The notes: generated by a model not told the origin, from the letters alone. Counted from the first letter of the stretch, positions 45,067-54,530 are shown. The stretch is DNA of 64,000 nt from Terriglobia bacterium (GCA_020073665.1 JAIQEU010000015.1:124001-188000); one strand, 5' to 3'. Numbers and translations: made by a program.

Positions 45067-47385
45067 TTACTGAACGGTAACGGACGCCACCGCACCCGAT
45101 ACCGGCAGGGCCTGCATGGCGGGATCGCGAGCACCGCCCTTGGAAATGGTCAAGGCCGATTGCCCGGCCGCCTTCGCCACGAACGTCAGGGTAACTACGG
45201 TTCCCTGCCCCGACACTCCGCCGGAACCGGGCGGCCGGGTCGCGGTGATCTGCAACGTTCCATTGCCGTCATCGCGATGCACCAGCGCCACCGCCTGACC
45301 ATCTTGCGAGAGGAAGCCTCCGTTCGAGACATTGACCACTTGCAAAACTTTCGGATCGTAGCTGACTTGCAGGGGAACCGAATAGACATTCTGGGAGCCA
45401 GTCAGCAGCACGTTCACCGCGAACGTGGATCCACCCGGCTGGTTCACGGCCGGGGGGTCGAACACGAAGCTCGCCGCTCCCTGCGGAGAGGACGGCTGCG
45501 CTTCCTGAGGCGCCGCCTGCGGAGCCGGTTGCGCAGACACTGGCTGAGCCTGCCCGGGAGCCGACGCCGGAGCCGGAGTTGATGCCGTCGGCGCTGCAGT
45601 CGATGCTGCCGGAGCTGGCTTGGGTACGCGTCGCAGTTCGATGGCGCTGGCTGTGCCCACCGAAAGCACCCGCTGGTTCGAATCGCTGATGTCCGGGCCA
45701 CGCACGATATGCGGTATCAGCGCAAACACAATTTCGTTCTCACGGTGCTCGGTGTTGGTCTGGGAGAACAGGTACTTCAGGATGGGAACATTCGCCAGTC
45801 CAGGAATGCCGCTCAGCGATTTGGTCTGCTGGTCTTCCAGGATGCCGCCCATGATGTTGACTTCGCCTTCTTTGAGGCGGATTTCGTGTTCAATCTTCCG
45901 CTGTCCGATGACCGGTTGGCTGATGCCGCCGATGTTGGTGGTCGAAGTCACAGCCGAGACGTCCAGCGACAACTTGAGGGTCACCTCGCCGCCGGCGTGA
46001 ACCTTGGGGGTGATGTCGATGTTGACGCCCACGTCAAGGTACTGGAATTGGGTATTAACAAGTGGGTTGATACCAACGCCGCCGATGCCGGGCTGGAACG
46101 ATCCGGTCGCGACCGGGACGCGGTCACCGATTTTCAGCGAAGCTTTCTGGCCGTCCAGGGCGCGAATCTGCGGATTCTGAATGATCTTGACGCTGCTGTC
46201 GCTCAGCATCGCCGTCGCCGTGGCCGAAGGAATGGTCACGGTGAAGTCGGTGGCGTTCAAGTTGGACAGCCGGTTCAGGTTCACCTGGTTGGGCGTGCCA
46301 CTGGTGCTGGTAACCGTTCCCGTTCCTCCCGAACCGGTCGTGCCGGTAGTAGTGGACGTGTTCACATTGTTCTGCAAAGCGACAGTGGCGCTAGTCGGCG
46401 GGCTGATGCCCAGGTTCCGCATCTTGTCGCGGCTCACCTGCATGACCGCGACTTCCACGATCACTTCCGGCTTGGCCTTATCGAGATCGTCAACCAATTT
46501 TTCCGCCAAGGCGATCTGGTCAGGAGTGCCGCGCACTACCAGCGCTCCCTGCGAAGGCAAGGGCTGAATGCGGGCAATTTCCAAGATCTGGCGCAGGGCG
46601 TTAACTACGTCCTGCAGTTCCGTGGGCTGGGACAGGTTCGCCAGGTAAAAAGTCTTGATGACGCTTTGCTCGAGGTCTTTGCGCTTGGCCGGCGTGTCGC
46701 TGGCTATAAAGATGGTGTTCGGTGTGACCGGACGCCAGAAGGTTTTCGACTCCAGCGCGATGATCTCCAGCGCTTCTTCCAGCGTGACCCCATTGAGCTC
46801 GATCTTGATGCGGCGCGAGGTGTAGTCGGGATCGAACAGCACGTTGATCCCGGCCAGTTTCCCGACCGTCTCATAAATCATCTTGGTGTCTTCGGTGAGT
46901 TTGAGCGTGATGGGGACGTTCGAGATGGGGGCCAGATCCACCGGGCCGGCGGCTTCCTCCAAGCGTTGCTGCAGCCCGCCGCCGGAGGGGACCGCTGCAT
47001 GGGGAGGCGCTTTGGCCTCATCAATCATCTTCTGAGTGCGCCGGATCTCCTGGAAGGCAACAAAACTGGAGGGGTCAACCTCGGCCGCTTTTTGGAAAGC
47101 TGCCATCGCCTCCTCCAACTTACCCGACTCGCGCAGCAGCCGGCCACGATGTACATACGACGACCCGGCCAGAAAACGTACCCGCTCGTAGGCGGCCCGG
47201 TATTGCAGGTCCTTGGGCTTCAAGGCATACGCTTGCTTGTAGTACTCGAAAGCTTCCTCGTAGTTCTGGCGCGCGTCGGCGTCCTGGCCTTTTTCATACA
47301 AAGACTTGGCCTTGTCGGCGGCCGCAGGCAGAGTAATGGCCACGACGAGCAACAACAGCGCAGCCGGACGTATGAAACGCATCAT
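45067..47385 (-). CDS. Secretin with N-terminal TPRs and C-terminal cohesin-like domain
   Basis: 772 residues from ATG 47385 (GAGGGA site upstream). Signal peptide PAALLLLVVAITLPAAA. TPRs at about 25-115 (SLYEKGQDADARQNYEEAFEYYKQAYALKPKDL). STN/N0 and secretin_N domains (VGKLAGINVLFDPDY, GALVVRGTPDQIALAEKLV). The GspD/PilQ secretin core (about 380-570: VKIIQNPQIRALDGQKASLKIGDRVPV, GEVNIMGGILEDQQTKSLSGIPGL). A Pro/Ala linker, then a cohesin-like domain (FDPPAVNQPGGSTFAVNVLLTGSQNVYSVPLQVSYDPKVLQVVNV). Forms an outer-membrane channel; the cohesin-like part may hold a surface partner. Confidence 0.93.
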   Translation of the reverse strand: MMRFIRPAALLLLVVAITLPAAADKAKSLYEKGQDADARQNYEEAFEYYKQAYALKPKDLQYRAAYERVRFLAGSSYVHRGRLLRESGKLEEAMAAFQKAAEVDPSSFVAFQEIRRTQKMIDEAKAPPHAAVPSGGGLQQRLEEAAGPVDLAPISNVPITLKLTEDTKMIYETVGKLAGINVLFDPDYTSRRIKIELNGVTLEEALEIIALESKTFWRPVTPNTIFIASDTPAKRKDLEQSVIKTFYLANLSQPTELQDVVNALRQILEIARIQPLPSQGALVVRGTPDQIALAEKLVDDLDKAKPEVIVEVAVMQVSRDKMRNLGISPPTSATVALQNNVNTSTTTGTTGSGGTGTVTSTSGTPNQVNLNRLSNLNATDFTVTIPSATATAMLSDSSVKIIQNPQIRALDGQKASLKIGDRVPVATGSFQPGIGGVGINPLVNTQFQYLDVGVNIDITPKVHAGGEVTLKLSLDVSAVTSTTNIGGISQPVIGQRKIEHEIRLKEGEVNIMGGILEDQQTKSLSGIPGLANVPILKYLFSQTNTEHRENEIVFALIPHIVRGPDISDSNQRVLSVGTASAIELRRVPKPAPAASTAAPTASTPAPASAPGQAQPVSAQPAPQAAPQEAQPSSPQGAASFVFDPPAVNQPGGSTFAVNVLLTGSQNVYSVPLQVSYDPKVLQVVNVSNGGFLSQDGQAVALVHRDDGNGTLQITATRPPGSGGVSGQGTVVTLTFVAKAAGQSALTISKGGARDPAMQALPVSGAVASVTVQ

Positions 47386-47801
47386 CACTGGTCCCTCGCA
47401 GACAGCCTTCCGCCGGGGGTCGGCCACGGCCCGGGGTCGGGCACTCAATTTGCCGCCAGAAAACACCTAAGCTGCGTGATTATAGCATCCTCCCAACGCA
47501 GCGGAAGTTACTGCTGTGGTAGCATTTAAACTCTTTAGTCTTAATCCTGATAGAGTGCGAGGGCCCGGTTTTCTGGAGTCCTTCTTCTCGGGTCTAGAGA
47601 CTCGACCCGCTCGCAATCGTCGGGTCGCAGGTTGCAGGCATCGCTTCTCGGATTTCGGTTACAGGACGGCCTCCCTCGCTGTCCTCTCCGTCAATCAGGT
47701 TGAATTATCGCCGGCATTGCGCTCAACGGAGATACCCTTGCTTCCGGACCTGCGACCGGCGACCTGCCCCCTGTCACCTTTCTTGTAAGATACTTCCAGC
47801 T
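47386..47801. other. Divergent intergenic region with inverted-repeat segments
   Basis: About 415 bases between the divergent secretin and smpB genes. A left arm (GGGTCGCAGGTTGCAGG near 47624-47640) faces a right arm (GGACCTGCGACCGGCGACCTG near 47745-47765), which can pair. Same general family as the repeats at 59334 and 62795. No gene is supported; promoters for both genes must lie here. Confidence 0.45.
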
Positions 47802-48332
47802 ATGGCCCGACAGCCCACGCATGCGACCCGGCCCAACCCGGAAAAGAATCCCCGCCGCGCTCCCACCGCCGCGGGGCAGCGTGACGCTGCCGTAAATAGG
47901 ATCGCTTCCCATAACTATTTCTTGCTGGAAAAATTTGAGGCTGGGGTGGTTTTGAGCGGGACCGAGGTCAAGTCGGTCCGCGCTGGCCGGGCTAACTTGA
48001 AGGACGCCTACGGCTTAGTCAAAGACGACGAACTCTGGCTGTTGAACTGTCACATCGGACCCTACGAGCACGGCAACATCTTTAACCACGCCCCGCTGCG
48101 CACTCGTAAGCTGCTGATGCACAAGGCAGAAATACGGAAGCTGATCGGCAAAACGTTGCACAAAGGCCTCACCCTCATCCCGGTGCGCCTGTACTTCAAG
48201 AAGGGCAAGGTGAAAGTGGAACTGGCCCTGGCCAAGGGCAAACAACTCTGGGACAAACGCGAGACCGAGCGGCGCCGCACCGCCGATAAAGAAGCGCGCG
48301 AAGCGGTGGCTCGCGGGCGCAAGGGACACTGA
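47802..48332 (+). CDS. smpB: SsrA-binding protein
   Basis: 176 residues; partners tmRNA in trans-translation and rescues stalled ribosomes. Core: [91 protein letters not shown]. The basic C-terminal tail is normal. An extended N-terminal arm of about 25 residues (Pro/Asn/Arg) is longer than usual. Start ATG 47802. Confidence 0.97.
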   Translation: MARQPTHATRPNPEKNPRRAPTAAGQRDAAVNRIASHNYFLLEKFEAGVVLSGTEVKSVRAGRANLKDAYGLVKDDELWLLNCHIGPYEHGNIFNHAPLRTRKLLMHKAEIRKLIGKTLHKGLTLIPVRLYFKKGKVKVELALAKGKQLWDKRETERRRTADKEAREAVARGRKGH

Positions 48333-48423
48333 GCGCCGACCGGGGTCACAGCCAACCGAGTACAATGACCCTGTCTTTGCACTCATCCTCACCATGAGGT
48401 CCTACTCACGAAAGGGGCCTGCC

Positions 48424-49140
48424 ATGCAAGCACTTCGATCGGCACTCTTCCTGGTTGCACTGCTAAGCGCCCTCGCAGCGTCGGCGCAGGTAGAAGAAAT
48501 CACCAAGCAGCTCGGGCTGGGCGAGTCCTCCATGCTTCCGGACGCGAAAATCGCTTCGGGATTGAAGGAGGCCTTGCAGGTGGGCGCGAACAACGCGGTG
48601 AAACTGACAGGCCAGAAAGACGGCTACTTCGGCAACGCGGCGATTAAGATTCTGATGCCGAAGAGCCTGCGTCCGGTGGAAAGCGGGCTGCGCGCCATCG
48701 GCTACGGACCCAAGGTGGATGAATTCGTCCTCAGCATGAACCGGGCCGCAGAACGTGCGGCTCCCCAGGCCAAGAAAATCTTTGGCGACGCGATTCTCTC
48801 TATGTCGTTTGAGGATGCGCGCAAAATCCTTCAGGGCAGCGACACAGCGGCTACGGAATATTTCAAGTCCAAGACCAGCAGCCAGCTGACTACTGCCTTT
48901 CGCCCCATCGTGGAGAAGTCGATGAACGAGACCGGGGTTACGCGGCAGTATGAGGACCTTATCGGGAAGTACCAGACCCTGCCCTTTATGAACAGTCCTT
49001 CACTCGATATCAACAACTACGTGGTAGGCCAGGCGCTCAACGGCCTGTTCTTCATGCTGGGCGAGGAAGAAAAGAAAATCCGCAAGAATCCTGCCGCCCG
49101 GGTTACCAGCCTGCTCAAAGAAGTGTTCGCGAAACACTGA
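48424..49140 (+). CDS. DUF4197 exported protein
   Basis: 238 residues. Signal peptide [16 protein letters not shown], then a DUF4197 domain ([81 protein letters not shown]). Periplasmic, mostly helical; function unknown. ATG 48424 follows AAAGGGG. It ends at the edge of the candidate RNA region. Confidence 0.9.
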   Translation: MQALRSALFLVALLSALAASAQVEEITKQLGLGESSMLPDAKIASGLKEALQVGANNAVKLTGQKDGYFGNAAIKILMPKSLRPVESGLRAIGYGPKVDEFVLSMNRAAERAAPQAKKIFGDAILSMSFEDARKILQGSDTAATEYFKSKTSSQLTTAFRPIVEKSMNETGVTRQYEDLIGKYQTLPFMNSPSLDINNYVVGQALNGLFFMLGEEEKKIRKNPAARVTSLLKEVFAKH

Positions 49141-49178
49141 TTACGGCGGGGCAGCCGCAGGCCGCAGGTTGCCGTCTA

Positions 49179-49409
49179 CAGACGCTAGCTTCCGATGTCG
49201 GGCCGTCGGACAGTGGTCCTTGCGACCCGCTCCTCGGTACTCTTGTTCTGTTTTCAGGAATTTTTCGAACCCGTGTTCGGGCCTGAGAGTTTTCGAGTAG
49301 GCTGCCCCCGCTGTCCGTGAACACCCCCAAGCGGACACGCTCCCGGCTTGTTCGGGAGGCAAGGCAGTACCCCCCACCACGGCCGCATGCGCCCATCGTA
49401 TGCGGCCGT
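49179..49409. ncRNA. Candidate structured RNA in convergent spacer (strand unknown)
   Basis: Between two convergent genes the sequence contains nested complements. A three-way junction is closed by GTA-GG-CTGCC (49297-49306) with GGCAGTAC (49363-49370), enclosing TGTCCG/CGGACA (49312-49317, 49332-49337) and CTCCCG/CGGGAG (49340-49345, 49353-49358). Next to it ACTCT/AGAGT and TCAGG/CCTGA enclose CCCG-TGTT-CGGG (49239-49290). A GGTC/GACC hairpin is at 49215-49227 and a 10-bp perfect stem at 49379-49388/49400-49409. I do not recognise tmRNA, RNase P, SRP or 6S features. Terminators for the two genes could explain part of it. Confidence 0.35.
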
Positions 49410-49440
49410 TGGCTTTTCAGCACCGCGGCCGGTGTGGCTC

Positions 49441-51195
49441 TTACATGCTCTTCAGGTACTCAATAATGGCCCAACGCTCGTCGTCGGTGAGTTCGGGGCC
49501 GATCACGCCCTTGCCCTGCCCGTTGCGGAATTCGTGCCCGGTGTTGGAATTTCCCGCCTGGTCGGTGCGGAATTCGAACCCGCCTTCGAATGCGGCGGTG
49601 CGGAAGCCGACGTACCTGGGATCGAACTCGCGGCTGCCTACGTAGAAAGTCTTGTCGCGACGATCGGCGGGAAGCAGCATCTGGTACAGGTTAGGCACGG
49701 AGCCGTTATGCAGAAACGGCGGCGTGGCCCAGATCCCCGCCAGCGGCCGGGCGCGGTAAGCCAGAGGCTTGGTCACTCCGTAATCGCGAAAACCGTCCCA
49801 CTGTGCGCGCTGGTCTGCCGGCACCCCGAGTTCGTCGTACTTCATCTTTGCGATCTTTTCGGTTACGGTGCTCAGCCCATCTGAGGCTGAGACCGTACCT
49901 AATCCCAGGGCACCGGTGACCGCAGTGCGCTGCTCCCAATTGCTGGCGGCCTTTGGGTCAGTGCCGATCTCGTCGAGCGGAATGACATTCAGCTTCAGGA
50001 AGCGATGGCCCTGCAGACCTTCCTCCCAGTATTTGGGATTTTGAATCTCCGGCGAATTCAGCGGCGGCAAGTGGCAATGTTCGCAGTGCTGATGGTAGAG
50101 AGCCGCGCCCTGCTTCACCTTGGCTTGATCGAGGTGGCCCAGAATCGCTTCGGGCCAGGGCGGTGAGTGCAACCCGGTAAACGCGGTCGGCCCGGCCAGC
50201 AGATCCTCCATGTCGTGGAGGTTTTTCACATTGACGGTTGACTGAAACAGCTTCTTGGGATCGGTGAGGTTAACCCGCGCCCGCACGCCCAGCGCCTCGC
50301 CAATGTTGCGCACCATCGGCTGCCCGATGGATGCGTTGTACTGCACCCAGGCAAACCAACTGGTGTAAAACAGCGGAGGAAAACTTACCGGGGCATCCGC
50401 GACCCTGAGGTTCTGGTTGTCCAGTTCCGTCCCGAAGACGAAGTTGCCGATACGGCCGAGGGCATCGGTTCGCCCGAAGCCGCCGGCCACGGGGTACAGG
50501 TTGCGGGCGTCGGCCTCTTTCTTCTCCGCCAGGCCTTTTTCCAGGAACTCCCTGAATTCGTCGTGCAGTTTGCTCCCGGCTTCGTCGGATGAGTTCGTTC
50601 CCAGCACATGTTTGGCAAAGCGATCGAACCGCCAAGGCACGAATTCGGTCATGGCGGCGGCGAATCCTAATTCAGTTTGAAATGACAGCAGATCAGCGGT
50701 CGCGGAACCGCCATCAATACGGACGCCTTTCCCCTGGTATTCCAGTTGTCCGGTATGGCAGGCGGCGCAGGTCAATCCGACCACTTCCACGGTTTGCCCG
50801 CTCTGCGGATCGACCACCGTGTCCTTGGCGAACCCGACCGGTAGTCCCTCAGGATTCTCCGGCGTCCGATCATCCGGCAAGAATCCGAAGCGGCCAAGAT
50901 AGTTGGCGTCATGAAATTTCGGCACCGCCCCGAAAAGCTTGAGTTCGGGCTGCTCCAGCGCCATGAACCACGCGTACGGCATGAGCTCGGTCCCCTGCGC
51001 GGTGTGGTAAAACCACTCGCGCTGGTAGGCCGACCAGTTCTGCTCGGAATAGTAGATATCCGAGACCGGATCGTAAGCCGGCATGTTCTGGCTCGGCCGC
51101 TCTGCCAAGAGCGCTTTCAATTGCTGGCACGCACTCATGCTGACAATCAAGAACACGACAAGCAGCAGTCCCGCGTATTTCCTGGTTTTTGTCAT
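49441..51195 (-). CDS. Di-heme cytochrome c lipoprotein, cytochrome c peroxidase/RoxA-like
   Basis: 584 residues. Lipobox LIVSMSAC gives a lipoprotein anchored in the envelope. Two CXXCH heme sites: CAACH near residue 148 and CEHCH near 368. Segment ATPPFLHNGSVPNLYQMLLPADRRDKTFYVGSREFDP resembles di-heme peroxidase and rubber-oxygenase (RoxA/RoxB) families, and DDERWAIIEYLKSM is the usual C-terminal cytochrome helix. Length lies between MauG/CcpA (about 350) and RoxA (about 680). Possible oxygenase or electron-transfer role; the substrate is not predictable. Confidence 0.85.
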   Translation of the reverse strand: MTKTRKYAGLLLVVFLIVSMSACQQLKALLAERPSQNMPAYDPVSDIYYSEQNWSAYQREWFYHTAQGTELMPYAWFMALEQPELKLFGAVPKFHDANYLGRFGFLPDDRTPENPEGLPVGFAKDTVVDPQSGQTVEVVGLTCAACHTGQLEYQGKGVRIDGGSATADLLSFQTELGFAAAMTEFVPWRFDRFAKHVLGTNSSDEAGSKLHDEFREFLEKGLAEKKEADARNLYPVAGGFGRTDALGRIGNFVFGTELDNQNLRVADAPVSFPPLFYTSWFAWVQYNASIGQPMVRNIGEALGVRARVNLTDPKKLFQSTVNVKNLHDMEDLLAGPTAFTGLHSPPWPEAILGHLDQAKVKQGAALYHQHCEHCHLPPLNSPEIQNPKYWEEGLQGHRFLKLNVIPLDEIGTDPKAASNWEQRTAVTGALGLGTVSASDGLSTVTEKIAKMKYDELGVPADQRAQWDGFRDYGVTKPLAYRARPLAGIWATPPFLHNGSVPNLYQMLLPADRRDKTFYVGSREFDPRYVGFRTAAFEGGFEFRTDQAGNSNTGHEFRNGQGKGVIGPELTDDERWAIIEYLKSM

Positions 51196-51614
51196 GTGAT
51201 TGCAATCTGCGGAAATGGCCGCATCCTTCCCCTTGCGACAGACAAGAAAGGTACTCGCTCCCAGGCGGTACCCTTTTCACTTCAACTGCTGGCAGCGAGA
51301 GCAAGAGTGCATCCAAGCAGTCGATCGTAGGCCTTGGCGTTGGCGAGCATTCTTCTTACCAGTCCTGCCCCGAGTCCTGCGAACCGTAGCCAAAGTACAC
51401 TAACCGTCGCCGGCACAGCGACATAATCATCGAAGGCGAACCAGAAGGTCAAAGGCGTTGCTGCGCTGGGACAGCCTGCAGGAATCACTCAACCGGATAG
51501 GCGGCCTATCCGGTCAGATAGGGGAGGGCGTCCCGCGGCTCCGGGGTTTTGAGGACAAGTTTCGCCCGGGGTTGCGTTCCGGCCACTGTGCCGTGGATAC
51601 TGTAATTCCAACCC
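51196..51614. other. Divergent intergenic region with two hairpins
   Basis: About 420 bases between the divergent cytochrome and pepA genes. One hairpin at 51247-51277 (AAAGGTAC-T-CGC with GCG-GTACC, then a short T-run on the plus strand) lies in the leader of the cytochrome mRNA on the minus strand. A perfect 9-bp inverted repeat, CCGGATAGG/CCTATCCGG with a 3-base spacer, is at 51493-51513. A minus-strand frame (51282-51488) is hydrophobic but unsupported. No gene called. Confidence 0.45.
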
Positions 51615-53102
51615 ATGAAAACAAATCTTTCTATTGCCAATCCTGCAGAAGTTGAAACCGAATGCCTGGTCGCGGTGGTGCTTGATCGCGGCGAAAAAGA
51701 CCAGACCGAAGTCACCGTCGAAACCGGCGATGCCGCAGTCAAAGAGGCGGCCCGTGAAGTCATTGCCAGCGGTGAAGTCACAGGCAAGAGTCTCGAGACC
51801 ACGCTGTTGCACCACCCCGGCAAGCTGAAGGCCAAGCGCCTGTTGCTGGTGGGCGGCGGCAAGGCCAGGAATTTTTCCCATCTTGAGTTGCGCAAACTGG
51901 CCGGCGCGGCCGTACGAACGCTGAAAGCCCGCGGCCTTCGTGGCTTCGCGTTTGTGGCCCCGTCGGGACTGGGCGCCGGAGACGCGGTCAAGGCGATTGT
52001 GGAAGGCGCTTTTGTAGGCAATTTCGATCCCGACTATTACAAGAGCGATCGCAAAGACCAGAAGATTGACACGCTGACGGTCGTAACCGGTGGCGACCAG
52101 ACAGGCCTGCAAAGGGCAATGGATGACGCCTGCATCGTGGGCGAGTCGCAGAATTTCACTCGCGACCTGGTGAACGAACCCTCGAACCGCATGACCCCAA
52201 CCATCCTCGCGGAGCGCGCCAAGAAGATGGCGCAGGAGGTGGGGTTGAAGTGCGAAGTCTATGGCGCCGACAAGATCAAGGAACTGAAAATGGGCGCGTT
52301 CTGGAGCGTGGCCCAGGGGTCGGACGAGCCGCCGGCGCTGATCGTGTTGCGCTATGAGCCCGCGGGCGCCCCGGAAAAACCAGTGCTCGGACTAGTGGGC
52401 AAAGGCATCACCTTTGACACCGGCGGCATTTCCATCAAGCCGGCCGACGGCATGGAGAAGATGAAATACGACATGGCCGGGGGCGCGACCATGATCGGGG
52501 TCATGCGCGCCATCGCCCTGCTCAAACCCAAAAGGAAGATCACCGCAATCATTTGTGCCACCGAGAACATGCCGTCGGGTAAAGCGCAGAAGCCGGGCGA
52601 TGTGCAGATCGCCATGTCGGGCAAGTCAATCGAGATCATCAACACCGACGCTGAAGGCCGGCTGGTGCTGGCTGATGGCCTCTTTTATGCCCGGCAGCTC
52701 GGATGCACCCACTTGATCGACGCCGCTACCCTCACCGGCGCAGTGGTGGTCGCACTGGGCTACGTGAACGCCGGCATTTTCGCCAACGACGAATCCATGT
52801 ATGACGGGTTCAGTCGCGCCCTGGCCAAGGCCGGCGAGAAGATGTGGCGGCTGCCACTCGACGACGAATACAAGGAAGTCATCAAGTCGAACATTGCTGA
52901 TATCGTGAACTCCGGCGGCCGCTGGGGCGGATCGATCACGGCCGCCATGTTCCTGAAGGAATTCGCCGAAGACACGCCCTGGATCCACCTCGACATCGCC
53001 GGCACCGCCTGGACCGAAGAGGCCAAGCCCTGGATCGCGAAGGGTCCGTCGGGAATCGCAGTGCGGGCACTGGTCGAGTTCGCGAAGGAGTTCGCGGGGT
53101 AA
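51615..53102 (+). CDS. pepA: Leucyl aminopeptidase (M17)
   Basis: 495 residues, cytoplasmic hexameric zinc/manganese aminopeptidase. N-terminal macro-like domain (about 1-160). Catalytic domain with LGLVGKGITFDTGGISIKPADGMEKMKYDMAGG (metal Lys, Asp), the signature NTDAEGRLVLADGL near residue 342 and HLIDAATLTGA. All ligands are present. Standard length; the gene stands alone. Confidence 0.97.
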   Translation: MKTNLSIANPAEVETECLVAVVLDRGEKDQTEVTVETGDAAVKEAAREVIASGEVTGKSLETTLLHHPGKLKAKRLLLVGGGKARNFSHLELRKLAGAAVRTLKARGLRGFAFVAPSGLGAGDAVKAIVEGAFVGNFDPDYYKSDRKDQKIDTLTVVTGGDQTGLQRAMDDACIVGESQNFTRDLVNEPSNRMTPTILAERAKKMAQEVGLKCEVYGADKIKELKMGAFWSVAQGSDEPPALIVLRYEPAGAPEKPVLGLVGKGITFDTGGISIKPADGMEKMKYDMAGGATMIGVMRAIALLKPKRKITAIICATENMPSGKAQKPGDVQIAMSGKSIEIINTDAEGRLVLADGLFYARQLGCTHLIDAATLTGAVVVALGYVNAGIFANDESMYDGFSRALAKAGEKMWRLPLDDEYKEVIKSNIADIVNSGGRWGGSITAAMFLKEFAEDTPWIHLDIAGTAWTEEAKPWIAKGPSGIAVRALVEFAKEFAG

Positions 53103-53232
53103 GGAATAAGGCCACGGATTGCGTGGATCTGACGCGCGTGACATTGACCTGCGAAAAATCCGCGCAGATCCGTGGCTGTTTTCCGGTGACTTTTTTCCGG
53201 CTCCTCAGTCTGTTGAGAACACGAGGAGCTGC

Positions 53233-53769
53233 ATGAGAACGAAACACTTCTTCTGTTGTGCTGTCTTGCTGTTCGCAGTTTCCGCGGTGGCCCAGTCCGC
53301 ACCCGCCGCCCCGCAACATTATTGCGAGAAAGATCCGGCCTACCACAAACTCGACTTCTGGGTGGGTAACTGGGATGTGTTCGACAGCCACGACGGCACG
53401 CTGGGTGGGACTGACCTGGTGGAGAAAATCCTGGACGGATGCGCCGTGGTCGAGAACTGGCACGAACTCTCTCCCGATGGCGCCGACGGCAAGAGCCTTT
53501 TTTACTACCAGAAGGCCACCAGCCAGTGGAAGCAGGTTTGGGTGACGGCTGCCGGGCCCATGAAAGAGAAAAGGTTGGTTGAAGAACTCAAAGACGGAGG
53601 GGTACGCTTCCAGGGCGAAATTCCTCATCTGCAAGGCGGCTCGCATCTCGATCGAACCACGCTGACCCCGCTCTCGGCCGACAAGGTGCACCAGGTAATC
53701 GAGATATCGCGCGATGGCGGGAAGACCTGGGAAGTGACTTTCGACGCTGAATACCGGCGGCACAAATAG
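53233..53769 (+). CDS. Exported DUF1579-like (lipocalin-like) protein
   Basis: 178 residues from ATG 53233 with GAGGA upstream. Signal peptide CCAVLLFAVSAVAQS. The mature part has HKLDFWVGNWDVFDSHDG (family start), then VVENWHELSPDG, KSLFYYQKATSQWKQVWVTAAG and VTFDAEYRR: an all-beta domain resembling DUF1579. Function unknown. Confidence 0.75.
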   Translation: MRTKHFFCCAVLLFAVSAVAQSAPAAPQHYCEKDPAYHKLDFWVGNWDVFDSHDGTLGGTDLVEKILDGCAVVENWHELSPDGADGKSLFYYQKATSQWKQVWVTAAGPMKEKRLVEELKDGGVRFQGEIPHLQGGSHLDRTTLTPLSADKVHQVIEISRDGGKTWEVTFDAEYRRHK

Positions 53770-53825
53770 GTTGCAGAACTCAGGTAACTTGCCCGGCACC
53801 GGGAGACACCCCTAGCATCGGCAGC

Positions 53826-54521
53826 ATGTCTGCATTCGGTTCCATCTGGTGGCCGTGGGGAGCTGCCGCGATTGGCTGGTCTGTGATCAGCTTTGTGATC
53901 GGGATCTTCCGGACCAAGAAGCGGTCGCAGGATGTCGCTCCATTAGCGCAAGAGCTGGGGTTCAGGTTCGTCCCATGGATCGGCCCAGAGGCGGCACCTC
54001 GATTCGCAACCGCCCTCTTCCAAAAAGACCCGGGAGCCACTTGCAAAAACTTGATGACCGGCAGTTATGCCGGCCTGGACGTTCAAGTGTTCGACTACTC
54101 CTGCACCACGGGCTCGGTGCAGAACTCGACGAGCACCGTCCAAACTGTGGCCGTCTACAGCCAAAACACCGATCTGCCTACGTTCGCGTTGGCGCCTAAG
54201 AATCTTGCCGATAAAATCCTTGCCGCTCTTCAACACCAGAATGTCGAGTTAGATTGCCCGCCGGGTGTGTCGCTTCATTACGCAGTCCACGGTTCGGAGA
54301 AGGAGAGAATCCGCCCTTGGTTTGATGGCCGTCGTATTCGATTCATCGAGAGCTTAGATCGTAGCAAGGGATGGCACATCGAGGGAGCGGGAAAGACTCT
54401 GGTCCTTTATCGCTATGCGCGTCGCGTGAAACCCGCGGAGTTGAGAGATTTCCTGCAGGAAACTTCTTCGATCGCACAATCTTTTCTTGAGGGCGCAACC
54501 GCGGCGACGAGCGCTCGCTGA
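53826..54521 (+). CDS. Membrane-anchored protein of unknown function
   Basis: 231 residues. One N-terminal membrane helix (WWPWGAAAIGWSVISFVIGIF) followed by a cytoplasmic-type soluble domain. Features: APLAQELGFRFVPW, LMTGSYAGLDVQVFDYSCTTGS, TFALAPKNLADKIL, IRFIESLDRSKGWHIEGAGKTLVLYRYARRVKPAELRDFL. Similar layout to DUF3137-like proteins, but not assigned. A stem overlaps its stop codon. Confidence 0.6.
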   Translation: MSAFGSIWWPWGAAAIGWSVISFVIGIFRTKKRSQDVAPLAQELGFRFVPWIGPEAAPRFATALFQKDPGATCKNLMTGSYAGLDVQVFDYSCTTGSVQNSTSTVQTVAVYSQNTDLPTFALAPKNLADKILAALQHQNVELDCPPGVSLHYAVHGSEKERIRPWFDGRRIRFIESLDRSKGWHIEGAGKTLVLYRYARRVKPAELRDFLQETSSIAQSFLEGATAATSAR

Positions 54522-54530
54522 GGCGAGCGC
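54511..54530. terminator. Perfect 8-bp hairpin across the stop codon
   Basis: GCGCTCGC (54511-54518), loop TGAG (54519-54522), GCGAGCGC (54523-54530). The TGA stop of the preceding gene is the loop. It lies in a 23-base gap between convergent stops and could serve both directions, although no T-run follows. Confidence 0.5.

Noticed and set aside
49218-49238. SAH-riboswitch-like start (CCGAGGAGCG on the minus strand).
   Set aside because: The rest of the conserved core is missing and no methionine-cycle gene follows.
49141-49440. tmRNA (ssrA) near smpB.
   Set aside because: No tRNA-like ends, no TTCGA T-loop followed by an acceptor strand and no tag reading frame ending in Ala residues.
51282-51488. 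Small hydrophobic protein upstream of pepA.
   Set aside because: No ribosome site, no recognisable family, and it spans the region expected to hold promoters.
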